From: Microplitis mediator
Taxonomy: Eukaryota > Arthropoda > Insecta > Hymenoptera > Braconidae
Direction of reading: 5' to 3'
DNA: 64,000 nt
Assembly: GCF_029852145.1 (NCBI RefSeq)
Contig: NC_079974.1
Span: 22,980,082-23,044,081 of the forward strand
In this document: piece after piece, positions 10,291-21,782 of the stretch
How the letters are laid out: the number at the start of each line of letters is the position of its first letter
How positions within the stretch are numbered: the first letter of the stretch is position 1
The notes under the pieces: generated by a model
Database searches by the model: none
Told to the model about the DNA's origin: nothing
Seen by the model: only the letters and a program-made list of their open reading frames with translations
Program-made: the position numbers and the translations under genes

Positions 10291-11318
10291 TATTAGGGTG
10301 ATTCAAAAAACAAACAAATTTTTTTTTTTCTTCCAAACAGGTTCAAAAGTTTCGTATGGATAAAAAAAGACGCCTGTAAAAATTAAAGCTCTTAATATTA
10401 ATATTAACATGGTCCGCATTGCACTTTTCTATTTCCCATAAGAAAAACATGGAAAACATTTTTTTACGTCTTCTGATTTTTATAAGTAGCTAACGATGCG
10501 TCATAGGAATAATTGGCAGGCATATTTTTGTAGGGAATTAAATGCTCTACCAAAAAAGATTCTTATCATTTTCTGAGGAATCGCTTTGTTCAAAAGTTAT
10601 TTAAGGTTGAAGTCGAATTCACATTAAATTTTGAGTTTTTCTTACTTTTCCGGCGAAATTATCAGACCTATTACAAAATATTATCAAACCTTTTTTGTAA
10701 ACAATTTTATTCCCTAGAAGTTATACCGAATAAAGTTTTTTCGAATTCCGCATTGTTTTCTAGTTATTTCCATTTTAACGTCATGCTCATAAAAAAAAAT
10801 AGTCTTCTGATCGATTTTAAGAGCTTGACATTAAAATAAAAATAACTAGAAAACAATGCGAAATCCGAAAAAACTTTATAAGAAAAACTTCTAGGGAATA
10901 AAATTGTCTACAAAAAAGGTCCAATGATATTCTGTAATAGGTCTGATAGTTTCGCCGGAAAAGTAAGAAAATCTCAAAATTTAATATGAATTCGACTTCA
11001 ACCTCAAATGACTTCTGAACAAAGCGATTCCTCAAAAAATGATAAGAATCTTTTTTTGTAGAGCATTCAATTCCCTACAAAAATATGCCTGCCAATTATT
11101 CCTATGACGCATTGTTAGCTACTTATAAAAATCAGAAGACGTAAAAAAAATTTTTTCCATGTTATTCTTATGGGAAATAGAAAAGTGCAATGCGGACAAT
11201 GTTAATATTAATATTAAGAGCTTTAATTTTTACAGGTGTCTTTTTTTATCCATACGAAACTTTTGAACCTGTTTGGAAGAAAAAAAAAAATTTGTTTGTT
11301 TTTTGAATCACCCTAATA
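10291..11318. mobile_element. 1.03-kb TTAGGGTG-family foldback element between (TA)n runs
   Basis: The left end TATTAGGGTGATTCAAAAAA and the right end TTTTTTGAATCACCCTAATA are inverted copies. The arms continue as inverted repeats for about 500 bp each, including AGTTTCGTATGGATAAAAAA and CTTTTCCGGCGAAA-type stretches. The element sits exactly between two TA runs, which suggests TA target preference. There is no transposase; a 72-codon minus frame at 10817-11035 lies in the palindrome and is not credible. Confidence 0.75.
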
Positions 11319-12033
11319 TATATATATATATATATATTATCTCCGTCATTACTTTTAAGGTGGCTTAAATGGTAAAGTGAAATGAACGTTCGAAAAATTG
11401 AAAATTTCAATGTAAATATGTACATACTAATTATCCAAGTTTAAATATGATTCGATAACTTGCAGAGATGTTTATCTGTACATTTTTTTTCTATTGTTAT
11501 TACCAAAGAGTATTTTATATTCATAAAAGTTTTATTACATTCACTTATTTATTTTTACTTTAATATTTTCAGTTATTCGTATATTTATTTGTTAATTTAT
11601 TTAACGACATAAAAATTTCTTGATATATTTTTTCAAATTACATATTCATAATTTACTTTCCATTTTAAATATCAATGATGACAGTATATATCTTATTACT
11701 CATTTAAACCATTTGCCGTTCACTAGTTTGAATTTTCGCGCCACGCACGAGCGCCGTTCACATTCAACCGCGCACGCGCAACGCATTTATTGGCCGAGTC
11801 TCAATCAGGTGAGTAACAGATTTCCAAGATGGCGCCAGTTGCATCTCTTTCGACTCCGCGAGTGCTTGTTTTATATTTTTTTCTGATAAATTCATTTATT
11901 TATACGATTATCAATTATCCAGTGTAATAATAATAATTATACTTAAATTATTTGAACTCAATTTTTAATAATTCATTTAATTTATCATCGTTAATCTCAA
12001 ATGCATTCCGTGGTACGTTTGACAATTTTTTAG
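11319..12033. other. AT-rich flank around a candidate first exon
   Basis: Outside the GC-richer island at 11735-11870, described separately, this block is AT-rich. No coding exon is seen on either strand. Confidence 0.4.
11735..11838 (+). promoter_or_regulatory. Candidate promoter / non-coding first exon on the plus strand
   Basis: A CpG-containing island (GCGCCACGCACGAGCGCCG, CGCGCACGCGCAACGC) precedes CTCAATCAG|GTGAGT, an ideal donor with the exon ending at 11808. AAGATGGCGCC at 11828-11838 resembles the YY1-type AAGATGGCGGC element common near animal start sites. Together these suggest a start site and a short untranslated first exon of a plus-strand gene whose coding part is not visible. 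Inference only. Confidence 0.3.
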
Positions 12034-12125
12034 TGTCAGTTTTAAAAACTTGTTCTTAAAAATAAGTTGTGATTTAAAATATTAAAATTTATTTATTCAA
12101 GACTAAGTATAAGATCAGTGATATG
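12034..12125 (+). other. Candidate 5' exon ending in ATG before a GTGAGT donor
   Basis: Acceptor CAATTTTTTAG (ending 12033) and donor GATATG|GTGAGT (exon end 12125) bound 92 nt that have stops in every frame. If real, it is an untranslated exon whose last codon would be the start codon. The candidate duplicated exon at 17744-17785 has the same ending. Confidence 0.25.
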
Positions 12126-12394
12126 GTGAGTATATATATTTATAATTATAATAATAATAATGATAAAAAATATGAAAAAAAAGTATTTAAAAATATCTAT
12201 ATAATATTTTCCTGTCGCTGAAGCTTCTGGGCCTATCGTATCAGCATAAGCATATGCATATGGTTAATAAACAAGTCCAAGTAGGAGGTTGATCTCGTAA
12301 TTTAAATAATTCAATATGTACGCCTTAACATACCGGTCTCTAGCCCCATACCCCATGTTTCGTTCACCTTCCAAACTTAATCATTTTTTTTTGT

Positions 12395-13690
12395 TCATTA
12401 ATGAGAAAATTTAATAAATAATAGCAAATCTATTGGAAAATAAAAAGCGCGGGAATTTTGAACATTTAAATTTGTAGGACAGGTCAGCTGAATAGTTTGT
12501 GCGTTTTTTGTGTCCATTAATAAAAAAAAAAAATAAATAATAGTAAAATTATCAAAAAATAGAAAGCGCGGGAATTTTGAATATTTGAATTTTTGGAACA
12601 GGTCAGCTGAATAGTTTGTGCGTTTTCTTTTGTCCATTAATGAAAAAAAAATAAGTAATAGTAAAATTATCAAAAAATAGAAAGCGCGGGAATTTTGAAT
12701 ATTTGAATTTTTGGAACAGGTCAGCTGAATAGTTTGTGCGTTTTCTTTTGTCCATTAATGAAAAAAAAATAAATAATAGTAAAATTATCAAAAAATAGAA
12801 AGCGCGGGAATTTTGAATATTTGAATTTTTGGAACAGGTCAGCTGAATAGTTTGTGCGTTTTCTTTTGTCCATTAATGAAAAAAAAATAAGTAATAGTAA
12901 AATTATCAAAAAATAGAAAGAGCGGGAATTTTGAATATTTGAATTTTTGGAACAGGTCAGCTGAATAGTTTGTGCGTTTTCTTTTGTCCATTAATGAAAA
13001 AAAAATAAGTAATAGTAAAATTATTAAAAAATAGAAAGCGCGGGAATTTTGAATATTTGAATTTTTGGAACAGGTCAGCTGAATAGTTTGTGCGTTTTCT
13101 TTTGTCCATTAATGAAAAAAAAATAAATAATAGTAAAATTATCAAAAAATAGAAAGCGCGGGAATTTTGAATATTTGAATTTTTGGAACAGGTCAGCTGA
13201 ATAGTTTGTGCGTTTTCTTTTGTCCATTAATGAAAAAAAAATAAGTGATAGTAAAATTATCAAAAAATAGAAAGCGCGGGAATTTTGAATATTTGAATTT
13301 TTGGAACAGGTCAGCTGAATAGTTTGTGCGTTTTCTTTTGTCCATTAATGAAAAAAAAATAAGTAATAGTAAAATTATCAAAAAATAGAAAGCGCGGGAA
13401 TTTTGAATATTTGAATTTTTGGAACAGGTCAGCTGAATAGTTTGTGCGTTTTCTTATTTTATCCATTAATGAAAAAAAAATAAATGATAGTAAAATTATC
13501 AAAAATTAGAAAACGCGGGAATTTTGAATATTTGAATTTTTAGAACAGGTCAGCTGAATAGTTTGTGCGTTTTCTTTTGTCCATTAATGAAAAAACAAAT
13601 AAATAATAATACTAAGTAAAATTATCAAATAATAGAAAGCGCGGGAATATTAAATATTTGAATTTTTAGAACAAGTCAACTGAATAGTTT
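12395..13690. repeat. 118-bp satellite array, about 11 copies
   Basis: The unit contains AGAAAGCGCGGGAATTTTGA, GAACAGGTCAGCTGAATAGT, TTGTGCGTTTTCTTTTGTCC and an A-rich tract. Central units differ by only a few bases and the outermost units are more diverged, the usual result of unequal crossing-over. Repeated 62-codon minus frames come from the array and are not genes. Confidence 0.92.
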
Positions 13691-15990
13691 GTGCGAATTA
13701 TTGAAGCTTATTGTCATAATTATTTAAATAATAAATGTAATATTTATTATTTAAGATATTTAAATATGAGAAGAGTAGCGAAGGTTAGTGTATACCTATA
13801 ACATGGTAATAAACGAGATCCTGAGGCGATGAATGGTAAAGTAGAGTGAGGACGGGCGTGGAATATAACGTCGGGTGGAAGATGGGAAGCTAAAACCTCC
13901 ATGGATGTAAGAGATATATATTTATGTAATGCAGAGTGTGAGGGAAAGAGATAATGATAGAATTTGGTTGCGGGTATCGCGAGGAGAAACGGGCTCCGGG
14001 TCTGCTCTGGAAGACATAAAGAGCGAGGAAGGCCGAGAGGGAGTGGGTGGGTCGGAAGACGCGATATTTAAAGGGGGTGAAAAATTAATGTATGCACGCC
14101 CTGACGAGTTTTGCGGTTGCACGGATATCGGCGGGCGTTTCTAGGGCCCTTTGTCAACCGACGACCGACGCCACTGTCTTATCGCGATTCCTCGGTATGG
14201 GTATCCTGGTGCACGGGAACCAGAATGAGGTGGAGATGATCCTTGAGCTATGGAATATGTATATTCATGCGTACTGAGACGTATCGCTGCGGGATAAGGA
14301 TTTACTTTAAACAGTTTTTTTTTTTTTGCATGAATTAATGCGGAATAGTTATGATGTGTTATTTTAGTTGATTTTAAAGATCGCTATCTTGTTATCATTT
14401 TGCTCTAAAGATTTAATTGTCAGCTTTTATTTCGCGAGATAAGTAACTATTTATGGGGATTATATTTATTTATCACTAATGGGGCGTAGAAATATAAAAA
14501 ATTTGTTATAATTGTAGTTTTCAATTCAATAGAAATTTTTTTTTTTTTACAACTCACGTTAAATTAATTTTTCTGACTACTCTGGGTAGAATGGACACTT
14601 GGAAAAATTACAAATGCACAAAATTTTTTTTTTAAATCTGAAATTATATTCTCATATTTTTTTTTGCACAATTTAAGCTGAGAAAAAAATTAGTTCATAT
14701 TTTTAGAGTTAAAATTTAATTATTCAAAATTATTAACTCATTCATTTAAAATTAATTTAAATCACCAAAATTTATAAAAATCGTAAAAAAGAAAAATATT
14801 TGAATTTTTTTCCCGATGGAAAAAAATCAACGCTTACTAAAAATAAATAAAAGTTTAGTGACTTTTCTGTCTTTGTGATTTTTTGAATTTTCAATTTAAA
14901 AAAAAAATGTTTAAAATAATATATGACAGATATCATTAAAAGTATATAATATAATATAATATAAATATGAGTCGGCCATTAATCTAATATTGCGGTCGTT
15001 TGCGCCCATAACTTTGCGTGATACTTGCGCCCTTTCGTTTAGCCTACTCTAGCTCATTCTCTCTATTTTCATTATTATTTTTTTTTTCCAATATTGTATA
15101 CTCACATGTATGAATAAACATAATACATATATATGTATAACATGTTCTCCGTTGTCATTGTTATTATTATTTAGTAATATTCCACACAAAGGGATAAAAA
15201 TAATGATAAATATTACGTATATATAAAGTTAATGTGAAATCAATGATCTAAAAAATGTCACAAACACAAGACTCATTTAAATTTATATTACTCTTGACCT
15301 CACAAATTTATTATTTATATTCAGTTTTTTAATCAATTATCAAACTCTTGTCCGCGTTTAGCTTCCGATTAAAACAAAAAAAAACTATTGATAAAATTTT
15401 AATTAAGACATTCATTTTTAATATTCAATCACCTGGAACCCGAGATGGCGGAATTCAAAAATGAAAATTTTTTTCGGTAATTCAAATTTAAAATTAATTT
15501 ATAATTTACTCGACAGCTATAAATTTGAGCGATAAGGGGGGGGGGGACTCCCTTAATTTTATAAAAAAAGATTGAAGTATTTGAGCCCCGTATTGAGCCT
15601 CCCCCTCTCCTATATCTTGCAGCTCAATTTTGGAACAGTTTTATAAATAAGTGATAAATGTATATAAATTTATTGATGGCTATCGAATTAAACCGTATCA
15701 TGGTTAAAACGTTAAACAAGCTAACTTGACGTACTATCACATTTTATATATATTTATACTGTTCGCATGACGTTGGTTAATATCACGGTACAATTTGATG
15801 GGATAACAGTATTACATGTTAAATTAAACTTATAGTACATTAAATAAATATCAAATTCAAATTATTTTTTATTGTTTGCGTTATTTAGATATACAAAGTT
15901 TTTTTCATTTATTTATTTTTACATACATTTTTACTGTAGTGTTGCATAATATTTGGGAATCGACCTGATGGGTTTAAATAAAAAACACTA
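13691..15990. other. Non-coding block with a GC-richer island
   Basis: 13800-14290 is clearly richer in G and C than its surroundings, with CG-containing stretches such as GGGTATCGCGAGGAGAAACG and CGGATATCGGCGGGCG. Short open frames on both strands have no splice signals or recognisable protein. A conserved non-coding element is possible. 14300-15990 is AT-rich with (TAATA)n near 14945, a GTTTGCGCCCATAACTTTGC segment at about 14998, and G/C runs at 15535-15612 that resemble a decayed GGGGCA-family end. Confidence 0.4.
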
Positions 15991-16165
15991 CACTGTAAAA
16001 AATTGAGAGTGAATTCTGAGTGTAGGTAAATTTTATTTCAATCGGAAATGACTCCGTCACTCGGTCCGCATACGGAGTTTTTTTTGTAGTGATGTGGATT
16101 TAATTTTGACCCGCATTTACTCCAATCCGGAGTTTAAATGTAAAAAAAAACCCCGTTTTGTTAAA
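15991..16165. repeat. Partial ACTCCG-motif repeat
   Basis: ACACTGTAAAAAATTGAGAG leads into GACTCCGTCACTCGG, CCGCATACGGAG and ACTCCAATCCGGAG, matching the interior of the element at 9541-9816. Its right end is unclear. Confidence 0.5.
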
Positions 16166-16349
16166 TTAAAGCATTAAAGGCCCAAAAATGGAGCAGTGAC
16201 CATAAATGGTACTTCTACTCTCCATTTTGACTATTGTTTAGGTTCAAAAATTTAAATCGGGGTTAAAAAAAGCCACTAATAATTAAAAAGTTGTTACATA
16301 TATATTTTTGATAAACGAGTAAAAAATTGGAAAAGAAATTCAATTTATT

Positions 16350-16622
16350 CGGCTGCCCAATTTCAAAACACAGCAGGGGACAAATTTTTCAAAATCATTT
16401 TTTTAGTATTTTTAGTTTCAGTGAATTTTTGTGAACATGGATCAATATTTCAAAAATTTTATTTTTTGTCAGTAACTTGGTTTTAAAATTTCAAAAATTT
16501 TATTTTTTGTCAGTAACTTGGTTTTAAAATTTCAAAAATTTTATTTTTTGTCAGTAACTTGGTTTTAAAATTTCAAAAATTTTATTTTTTGTCAGTAACT
16601 TGGTTTTAAAATTGGGCAGCCG
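16350..16622. mobile_element. Small TIR element holding four 41-bp tandem repeats
   Basis: GGCTGCCCAATTT at 16350 is mirrored by AAATTGGGCAGCC ending at 16622. Inside, 16448-16611 consists of four essentially identical 41-bp units (TTTCAAAAATTTTATTTTTT, then GTCAGTAACTTGGTTTTAAA). The tandem expansion seems to have occurred within the element. Confidence 0.75.
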
Positions 16623-17690
16623 TCTTGTCTATGAGCTCTAAAATAATTCACATAAAATTAAAATACAAGCCTAAAGTTACAAAATGATTGTCTTCATTTT
16701 TGATTTTTATATTTTTCAAAAGTAATTTGTAAATTATTTTATTCGAATGGTTTAAATTTCAAAAATTCCAGTCACTGTCACATCGAAAGTCAGCGAATTT
16801 TCAAAAAAAAATTAACATTTTTCATAAAAGCATATTTACATATATGTGCACCTGAGGTGATACATATATAAAAATATAGAATTTAAAAAAACCAGTCAAT
16901 AAGGGAACACGCGTATAGCATGAGAGCGAAAGACGACGGGAAACACGCGAGGGCACGGCGCTGGTTTCCGCGAAACGTTTGGAAACATCCGGGGGTTGAG
17001 TGTACAAGTAATAAAAAAATAAAAAATAACTTTAAGAAACGATATGTTCGAGAAAGAGTCATATCGCTTTGGTTATCTTGTGCTCGAGCCTCAGGCAAAT
17101 GGGCTCCGCATTTTCGCAAATTGATTCCCAGAATTTGCCTTTACTCCATCTCATAACGTTTCGCTGATAAGAAAAAAAATGTTTATTAACTTTTTCTAAT
17201 CACCACCAGCTGTAACAATAACTACCGCGCACGTTAAATTTAGCGAAAATTAAATCAGTATGAATACATTCTGAAATAAAACACAATAATTCAAAGCGAT
17301 TAATCGAATCGATCAGCTCTTATCGTGTTACCCAGCAGTATTTCACACATGTCTACTTGATTTATCCATACCTTCATTTATTTGCTCCTCAATCCCTGCA
17401 TTTCCTCATACTATCTACCTATCACGAGTTTTAAAACAAATATACATATATATATATATATATCTATATATATGTTTACGTAAATTACCTTCATTAAGCC
17501 GTAAAACGATTTTCCGTAGCAAGTTTGTTCTCGTTATATAACAAAATGTTAAATAGCTAACTGTTAACACAAGTAATAAATAAATTACACGCTTTCATTC
17601 GATTTATGAAATATATTTTATTGTTTTAAAATATATATAATTTTTTTAGCTCAAATATTTATGGCGAGTTGCCAATTATTTTTGAATAAT
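16623..17690. other. Non-coding block with a short GC-richer island
   Basis: 16900-17160 is GC-richer (ACGCGAGGGCACGGCGCTGG). Overlapping short frames run on both strands without splice signals or recognisable similarity. (TA)n occurs near 17445-17475. No gene is supported. Confidence 0.4.
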
Positions 17691-17694
17691 TTTT

Positions 17695-17797
17695 TTAAAG
17701 TGAAAGTGTCGTTAAAAATTGGGATTTTTTTATTATTTTTCAGGTGAATATTGAGGGAAGCAAGTGAGGAAATTCCTGTGCAATGGTGAGTGTTTGA

Positions 17798-17878
<81 letters not shown>

Positions 17879-18008
17879 GTGTCTCAAAAAATCGACTTTT
17901 TTTTTTTAAAGTGAAAGTGTCGTTAAAAATTGGGATTTTTTTATTATTTTTCAGGTGAATATTGAGGGAAGCAAGTGAGGAAATTCCTGTGCAATGGTGA
18001 GTGTTTGA

Positions 18009-18089
<81 letters not shown>

Positions 18090-18118
18090 GTGTCTCAAAA
18101 AATCGACTTTTTTTTTTT
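17695..18118 (+). repeat. 212-bp tandem duplication of a candidate 42-nt exon plus (TA)n and a TE end
   Basis: The unit AGTGAAAGTGTCGTTAAAAA ... TTATTTTTCAG|GTGAATATTGAGG ... CCTGTGCAATG|GTGAGTG ... (TA)n ... TATTAGAGTGTCTCAAAAAA occurs twice (from about 17699 and 17911), almost identical. Each copy contains a 42-nt candidate exon (17744-17785 and 17955-17996) between a good acceptor and an ATG|GTGAGT donor. All three frames of the 42 nt contain a stop, so it cannot be an internal coding exon; it could be a 5' exon ending in the start codon. Minus frames rich in Ile-Tyr are the TA tracts. Confidence 0.7.
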
Positions 18119-18708
18119 TTCTTGAAGAACATTGAAAAATCGACAGAGTATCTCTAGACAAAGACCCTGTTAAAATATGAGATCTTAATATTAATATTTA
18201 AAGGTGGCGATTCACGATTTTCTATTTTCCATTTAAATAACATGGGAAAAAAAAATTTTAATTTTGGAATTTTATACCTCGGCGATGGCTTATTAAACAG
18301 ATAAGTTCAGGATATGTTTTTGTAGGGAATTGAAGGCTCTACAAAAAAAGTATCTTATCATTTTTTGATAAATCCATCTGTTCAAAAGTTATTGGAGCTC
18401 GAAGTCAAGTTAGAGTAAATTTCGAGATCTTTTTACTTTTCCGGCGAAACTATCGGACTTATCATAAAATGTCATGAGATCTTTTTTGTAGACAATTTTA
18501 TTTCCTACAAATTATCATTGATAAATTTTTTTCAAATTCTGCATTGTTTTCTAGTTATTTCCATTTTAATGCCAAGCTCTTAAAATCGATCAGAACACTA
18601 CTTTTTAAGGTCTTATATTTTAACAGGGTCTTTGTCTAGAGATACTCTGTCGATTTTTCAATGTTCTTCAAGAAAAAAAAAAAGTCGATTTTTTGAGACA
18701 CTCTAATA
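18083..18708. mobile_element. TTAGAGTG-family foldback element
   Basis: Ends TATTAGAGTGTCTCAAAAAA (18083) and TTTTTTGAGACACTCTAATA (18708) are inverted copies. Internal TTTTGTAGGGAATTGAAGGC, CTTTTCCGGCGAAACTATC and TCTAGTTATTTCCATTTTAA match the larger element at 10291-11318, so both belong to one family. A second copy of the left end (17873-17910) was created by the local tandem duplication. Confidence 0.72.
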
Positions 18709-19294
18709 TATATTCTTTATTTTAATGGAAATATATAAAAAAATATAAATATTGTAATGTATTTCTAGTTATTTATGATTTATTATGAAGTAGGCGTACT
18801 GTAGATGCGATTTAATGAGGTAATAATTTAATAACATTATTATGGATACGAAAAATTGAATATATATATTTATATAAAATAATGAAGAGCGTAAAAAAAT
18901 TATATAGATGTTTTTAGCAAGCGAACTGTGAATCTTTCGAGTATTAATTGTAATTAAAATGATTAAATGTCTGGCTGGAGTTATATTAAATATGTGTATA
19001 TATTTATATATATTTATATTACGTATAGAAAAGAAAAAAATGGCATAAGTAGGATAGGCTAACGTGAAGCGTGGGTATATATAAGCATATAAGATAAGGA
19101 TCTTGGTTGGAAAACGGGTTTCCCGCGACGAGAGCGCGTTCCTCATAATAATAAATATATGTACTTAATAAAATCGGATTTACATCTAATCTGAAGTGAG
19201 TTAATGCAGTCACGAGGTAATTTTAGGCATTGAAAGATCGGTTATAATTCCACATTTCGAAGGGATGAAATTACCGTCGCCTTAAATATTCCAT
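18709..19294. other. AT-rich non-coding sequence
   Basis: Overlapping minus-strand frames around 18769-19213 are low in complexity and lack splice signals. A short GC patch at 19115-19145 (GGGTTTCCCGCGACGAGAGC) is the only distinctive feature. Confidence 0.4.
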
Positions 19295-20497
19295 ACCCGT
19301 GTAAAAAAATTATTGTTTACAATGAATTTAGATATAAATTTCATCTCGAAACTCAGATCGTGACACAAATATGACTTTCATCATGAATTTCTATCGAGAA
19401 CTTTAATCACGTCAAAATTATGACTCAGTAAAATTTCAATCCAATGATCCGAAGTTCATTGACTAAATTAAATTTACAATCGAAACTGATTTACGTAAAT
19501 CAAGTCCTTGATAGAAGAAGTTTATTGATAATTTATGAATCGATAAATTTGACAAAAGGTTTAAGGGGGATAGCCACTGTGAAATTTCAAAAAAAAATAT
19601 TTTTTTTTTTTCTATTAAATCAAAGTGTATATGTTCAAAAATGTGTATCTCAAGTTTTATATGAAAATTCGGAATATTTTTAAAGTTATAGTCATTTTTG
19701 TGACAGCGCGTCAACTGACCGCTGCATCGACTAAAAACTTTAAACGCATTTTTCACGAAACTACTTTTTTTGAACTGGTGGCATCTGTAATTTGCATAAA
19801 TATCAACCGATTCGCAACTTTTTTTTTTGCCGTATTCGTCTATTCAATAGCTAAAGTTTCACGTAGGGGATTTTGAAAATTTTGATTTTTAAGATTTTTT
19901 AGGGCTGTTTGAATCCAAAAAAATGAGAAAAAATAACGAAAAAATTTTTAATATGTCGCCATTTTTTTTCAAATCCAAATTTTCAAAATCTCCTATGTGC
20001 AACGATAACCACATGCATACAGATTACAACGCCGTTTGGTTTTTTTGTTTCTGATAATCCGTTTTTGAGTTAGAGATAACACCGTGGTGGGGGAAATTTT
20101 TTTGTTGCTCCACAAAAATGCTTATAACTTTGTAACAACATGATATTTTTTAATGAAAATTTAGGAGAATTATCTTCAATGTATACTTTAGAAAACAAAA
20201 AAATCCGATCCCCAAATTCCTTTATCATTCCAGTCAAAAAAATTCCCGAAAATCTATTTTTTCGATCCTCACATTGGCTATCCCCCTTAATTCAGTAAAA
20301 ATTCAGTCAAGCTTCTATCGAAGTCATCCCAAGTCCAATTCAAAGGCGTAATAAATTAATTTTATAATTGATACTGATTTACTAGACGAAAAGTTGGAGT
20401 AAATTCATGATAAAAATCATATTTTGGTCACGATCTGATTTTCGTCATGAAATTCAGATCCAAATTCATTACGAACGAAAATTTTATTTACACGGGT
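19295..20497. mobile_element. CCCGTGTAAAAAA-family TIR element, split by a second element
   Basis: The left end ACCCGTGTAAAAAAATTATT and the right end ATTTTATTTACACGGGT are inverted, with matching sub-terminal arms (CTCAGATCGTGACACAAATA versus TCACGATCTGATTTTCGTCA). The element at 45350-45830 is a shorter member with the same arms. Its centre is interrupted by the TTAA-flanked element at 19561-20290. Confidence 0.75.
19561..20290. mobile_element. TTAA-flanked TIR element nested in the previous one
   Basis: TTAAGGGGGATAGCCACTGT at 19561 is mirrored by TTGGCTATCCCCCTTAA ending at 20290. The outer TTAA fits a piggyBac-type target duplication. Short frames inside have no recognisable transposase motifs. 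Confidence 0.75.
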
Positions 20498-20507
20498 AGA
20501 TACAAAA

Positions 20508-20595
20508 AAATATATACCGGCAAAATAGCATATATATGTCAATGCTAAAGATATAAGCCGCATATATGCTATTTCGCCGACATATATATTTTTTC
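20508..20595. repeat. Short inverted repeat
   Basis: AAAAAATATATACCGGCAAA ... TAGCATATATATG is mirrored by CATATATGCTATTTCGCCG ... ATATATATTTTTTC. It could form a hairpin or be a small foldback remnant. Confidence 0.6.
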
Positions 20596-21782
20596 GTTCG
20601 GGATGCAGAAGACGAAAAAATAAATTCTTTTGATACTTTTGAGTAAAAGATTTAGCCTTAGCCCGGGGACTATAATGTTCGGGAGTAAAAAAATAAAAAG
20701 AAATATGCGAGGCAAGATGTCGAGGTAGAGAAAGAGTTTAAAATAATAATAAAAAAATGTAACTGAGCCAAGAATAAGCGAGAGGGTTGTGCTGGGTATA
20801 TAATTACAGAGGGCAGAGCAGTGGCTAGACCCGGTATGCAGGAGCAAGTAGTGCCCGAGGGCGCCACGGTACTCTCCAAACTGAAAACGCAAACGCTCTG
20901 GCTTTGTTAATTTTGTTGCATTGGGCTATTCACGTGCCCGTTTTCTGCATGTCTGCTGATGGGCTCATTCGTATTCGCGCCCCAGGTCACCAGATTCCGT
21001 GTACTGCCGAGGACGATGCGTCTTTTCCTCAGTCGGGTCATTTTTTATTTTAGTCTACCGTTAAAGTATCTCGAGGTCGGATTGCGCCTTGAGGAATAGA
21101 AGTAGGCTCAGAGTAGACCGAACGGGCTGGCTTGAGACTTGAGATGTGCCTCAGTTTCTTCGGTAGCTTCTAATTATTGATCAGCTTTTAATTATTTAAT
21201 AACAATAATTCAACGGCATGTCAAAAATCTTTTAAGGAATTATGAGCCAATGAACATTTTAAATTGTGATGAGGAAAATAATAATTACCAATGGAGCGAT
21301 GAAAGACGTTGATGACCTTGGGAGATTCCCCAGCAAACCTTAAATGCTTCTCATAATATTTTTATATTTATATATTTATATTTATGTTTATATAAAAGAT
21401 GGACATATGGAGAATGGGCTTGATGTGCTTTTGCACTGACGTTATTGTATTAATGTATGATATATTTTGCTAAGCAGAGTCTTTACATATTTATGACCTA
21501 CGTGGAATACATCGCGTGTAAACCCGCAAACGCCTATTTCATCCTGTCTTTGCAATACAGTACTTTTTATGAATGTACGTTCAACTTTGTTGCGAGTTGT
21601 ATCTGCGTTTGATTTAGCCACCGACGATGCTGACTTATGCATGCATATTACATATCACACTCACGCATTTCCGGAGCATTGTATATATATCATATCATTC
21701 GTTAACGAGTTTTATTGAGCATTGTCCTTAGGGACGTCGCAACCTGCGTACAGAATCAACCTGCCTGAAGACGGCCACGGGA
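20596..21782. other. Non-coding block with GC-richer islands
   Basis: 20650-21170 alternates AT-rich and GC-richer text, for example GGGCGCCACGGTACTCTCC and CTCATTCGTATTCGCGCCCC. Overlapping minus frames at 20569-20892 have no splice signals or similarity I can name. 21440-21660 contains a 66-codon minus frame of the same doubtful kind. Confidence 0.4.

Noticed and set aside
12398..13502. Series of near-identical 62-91 codon minus frames
   Set aside because: They repeat with the 118-bp satellite period and overlap head to tail; satellite artefacts.
17651..18161. Minus-strand frames with long Ile-Tyr runs
   Set aside because: They translate (TA)n tracts in a tandem duplication.
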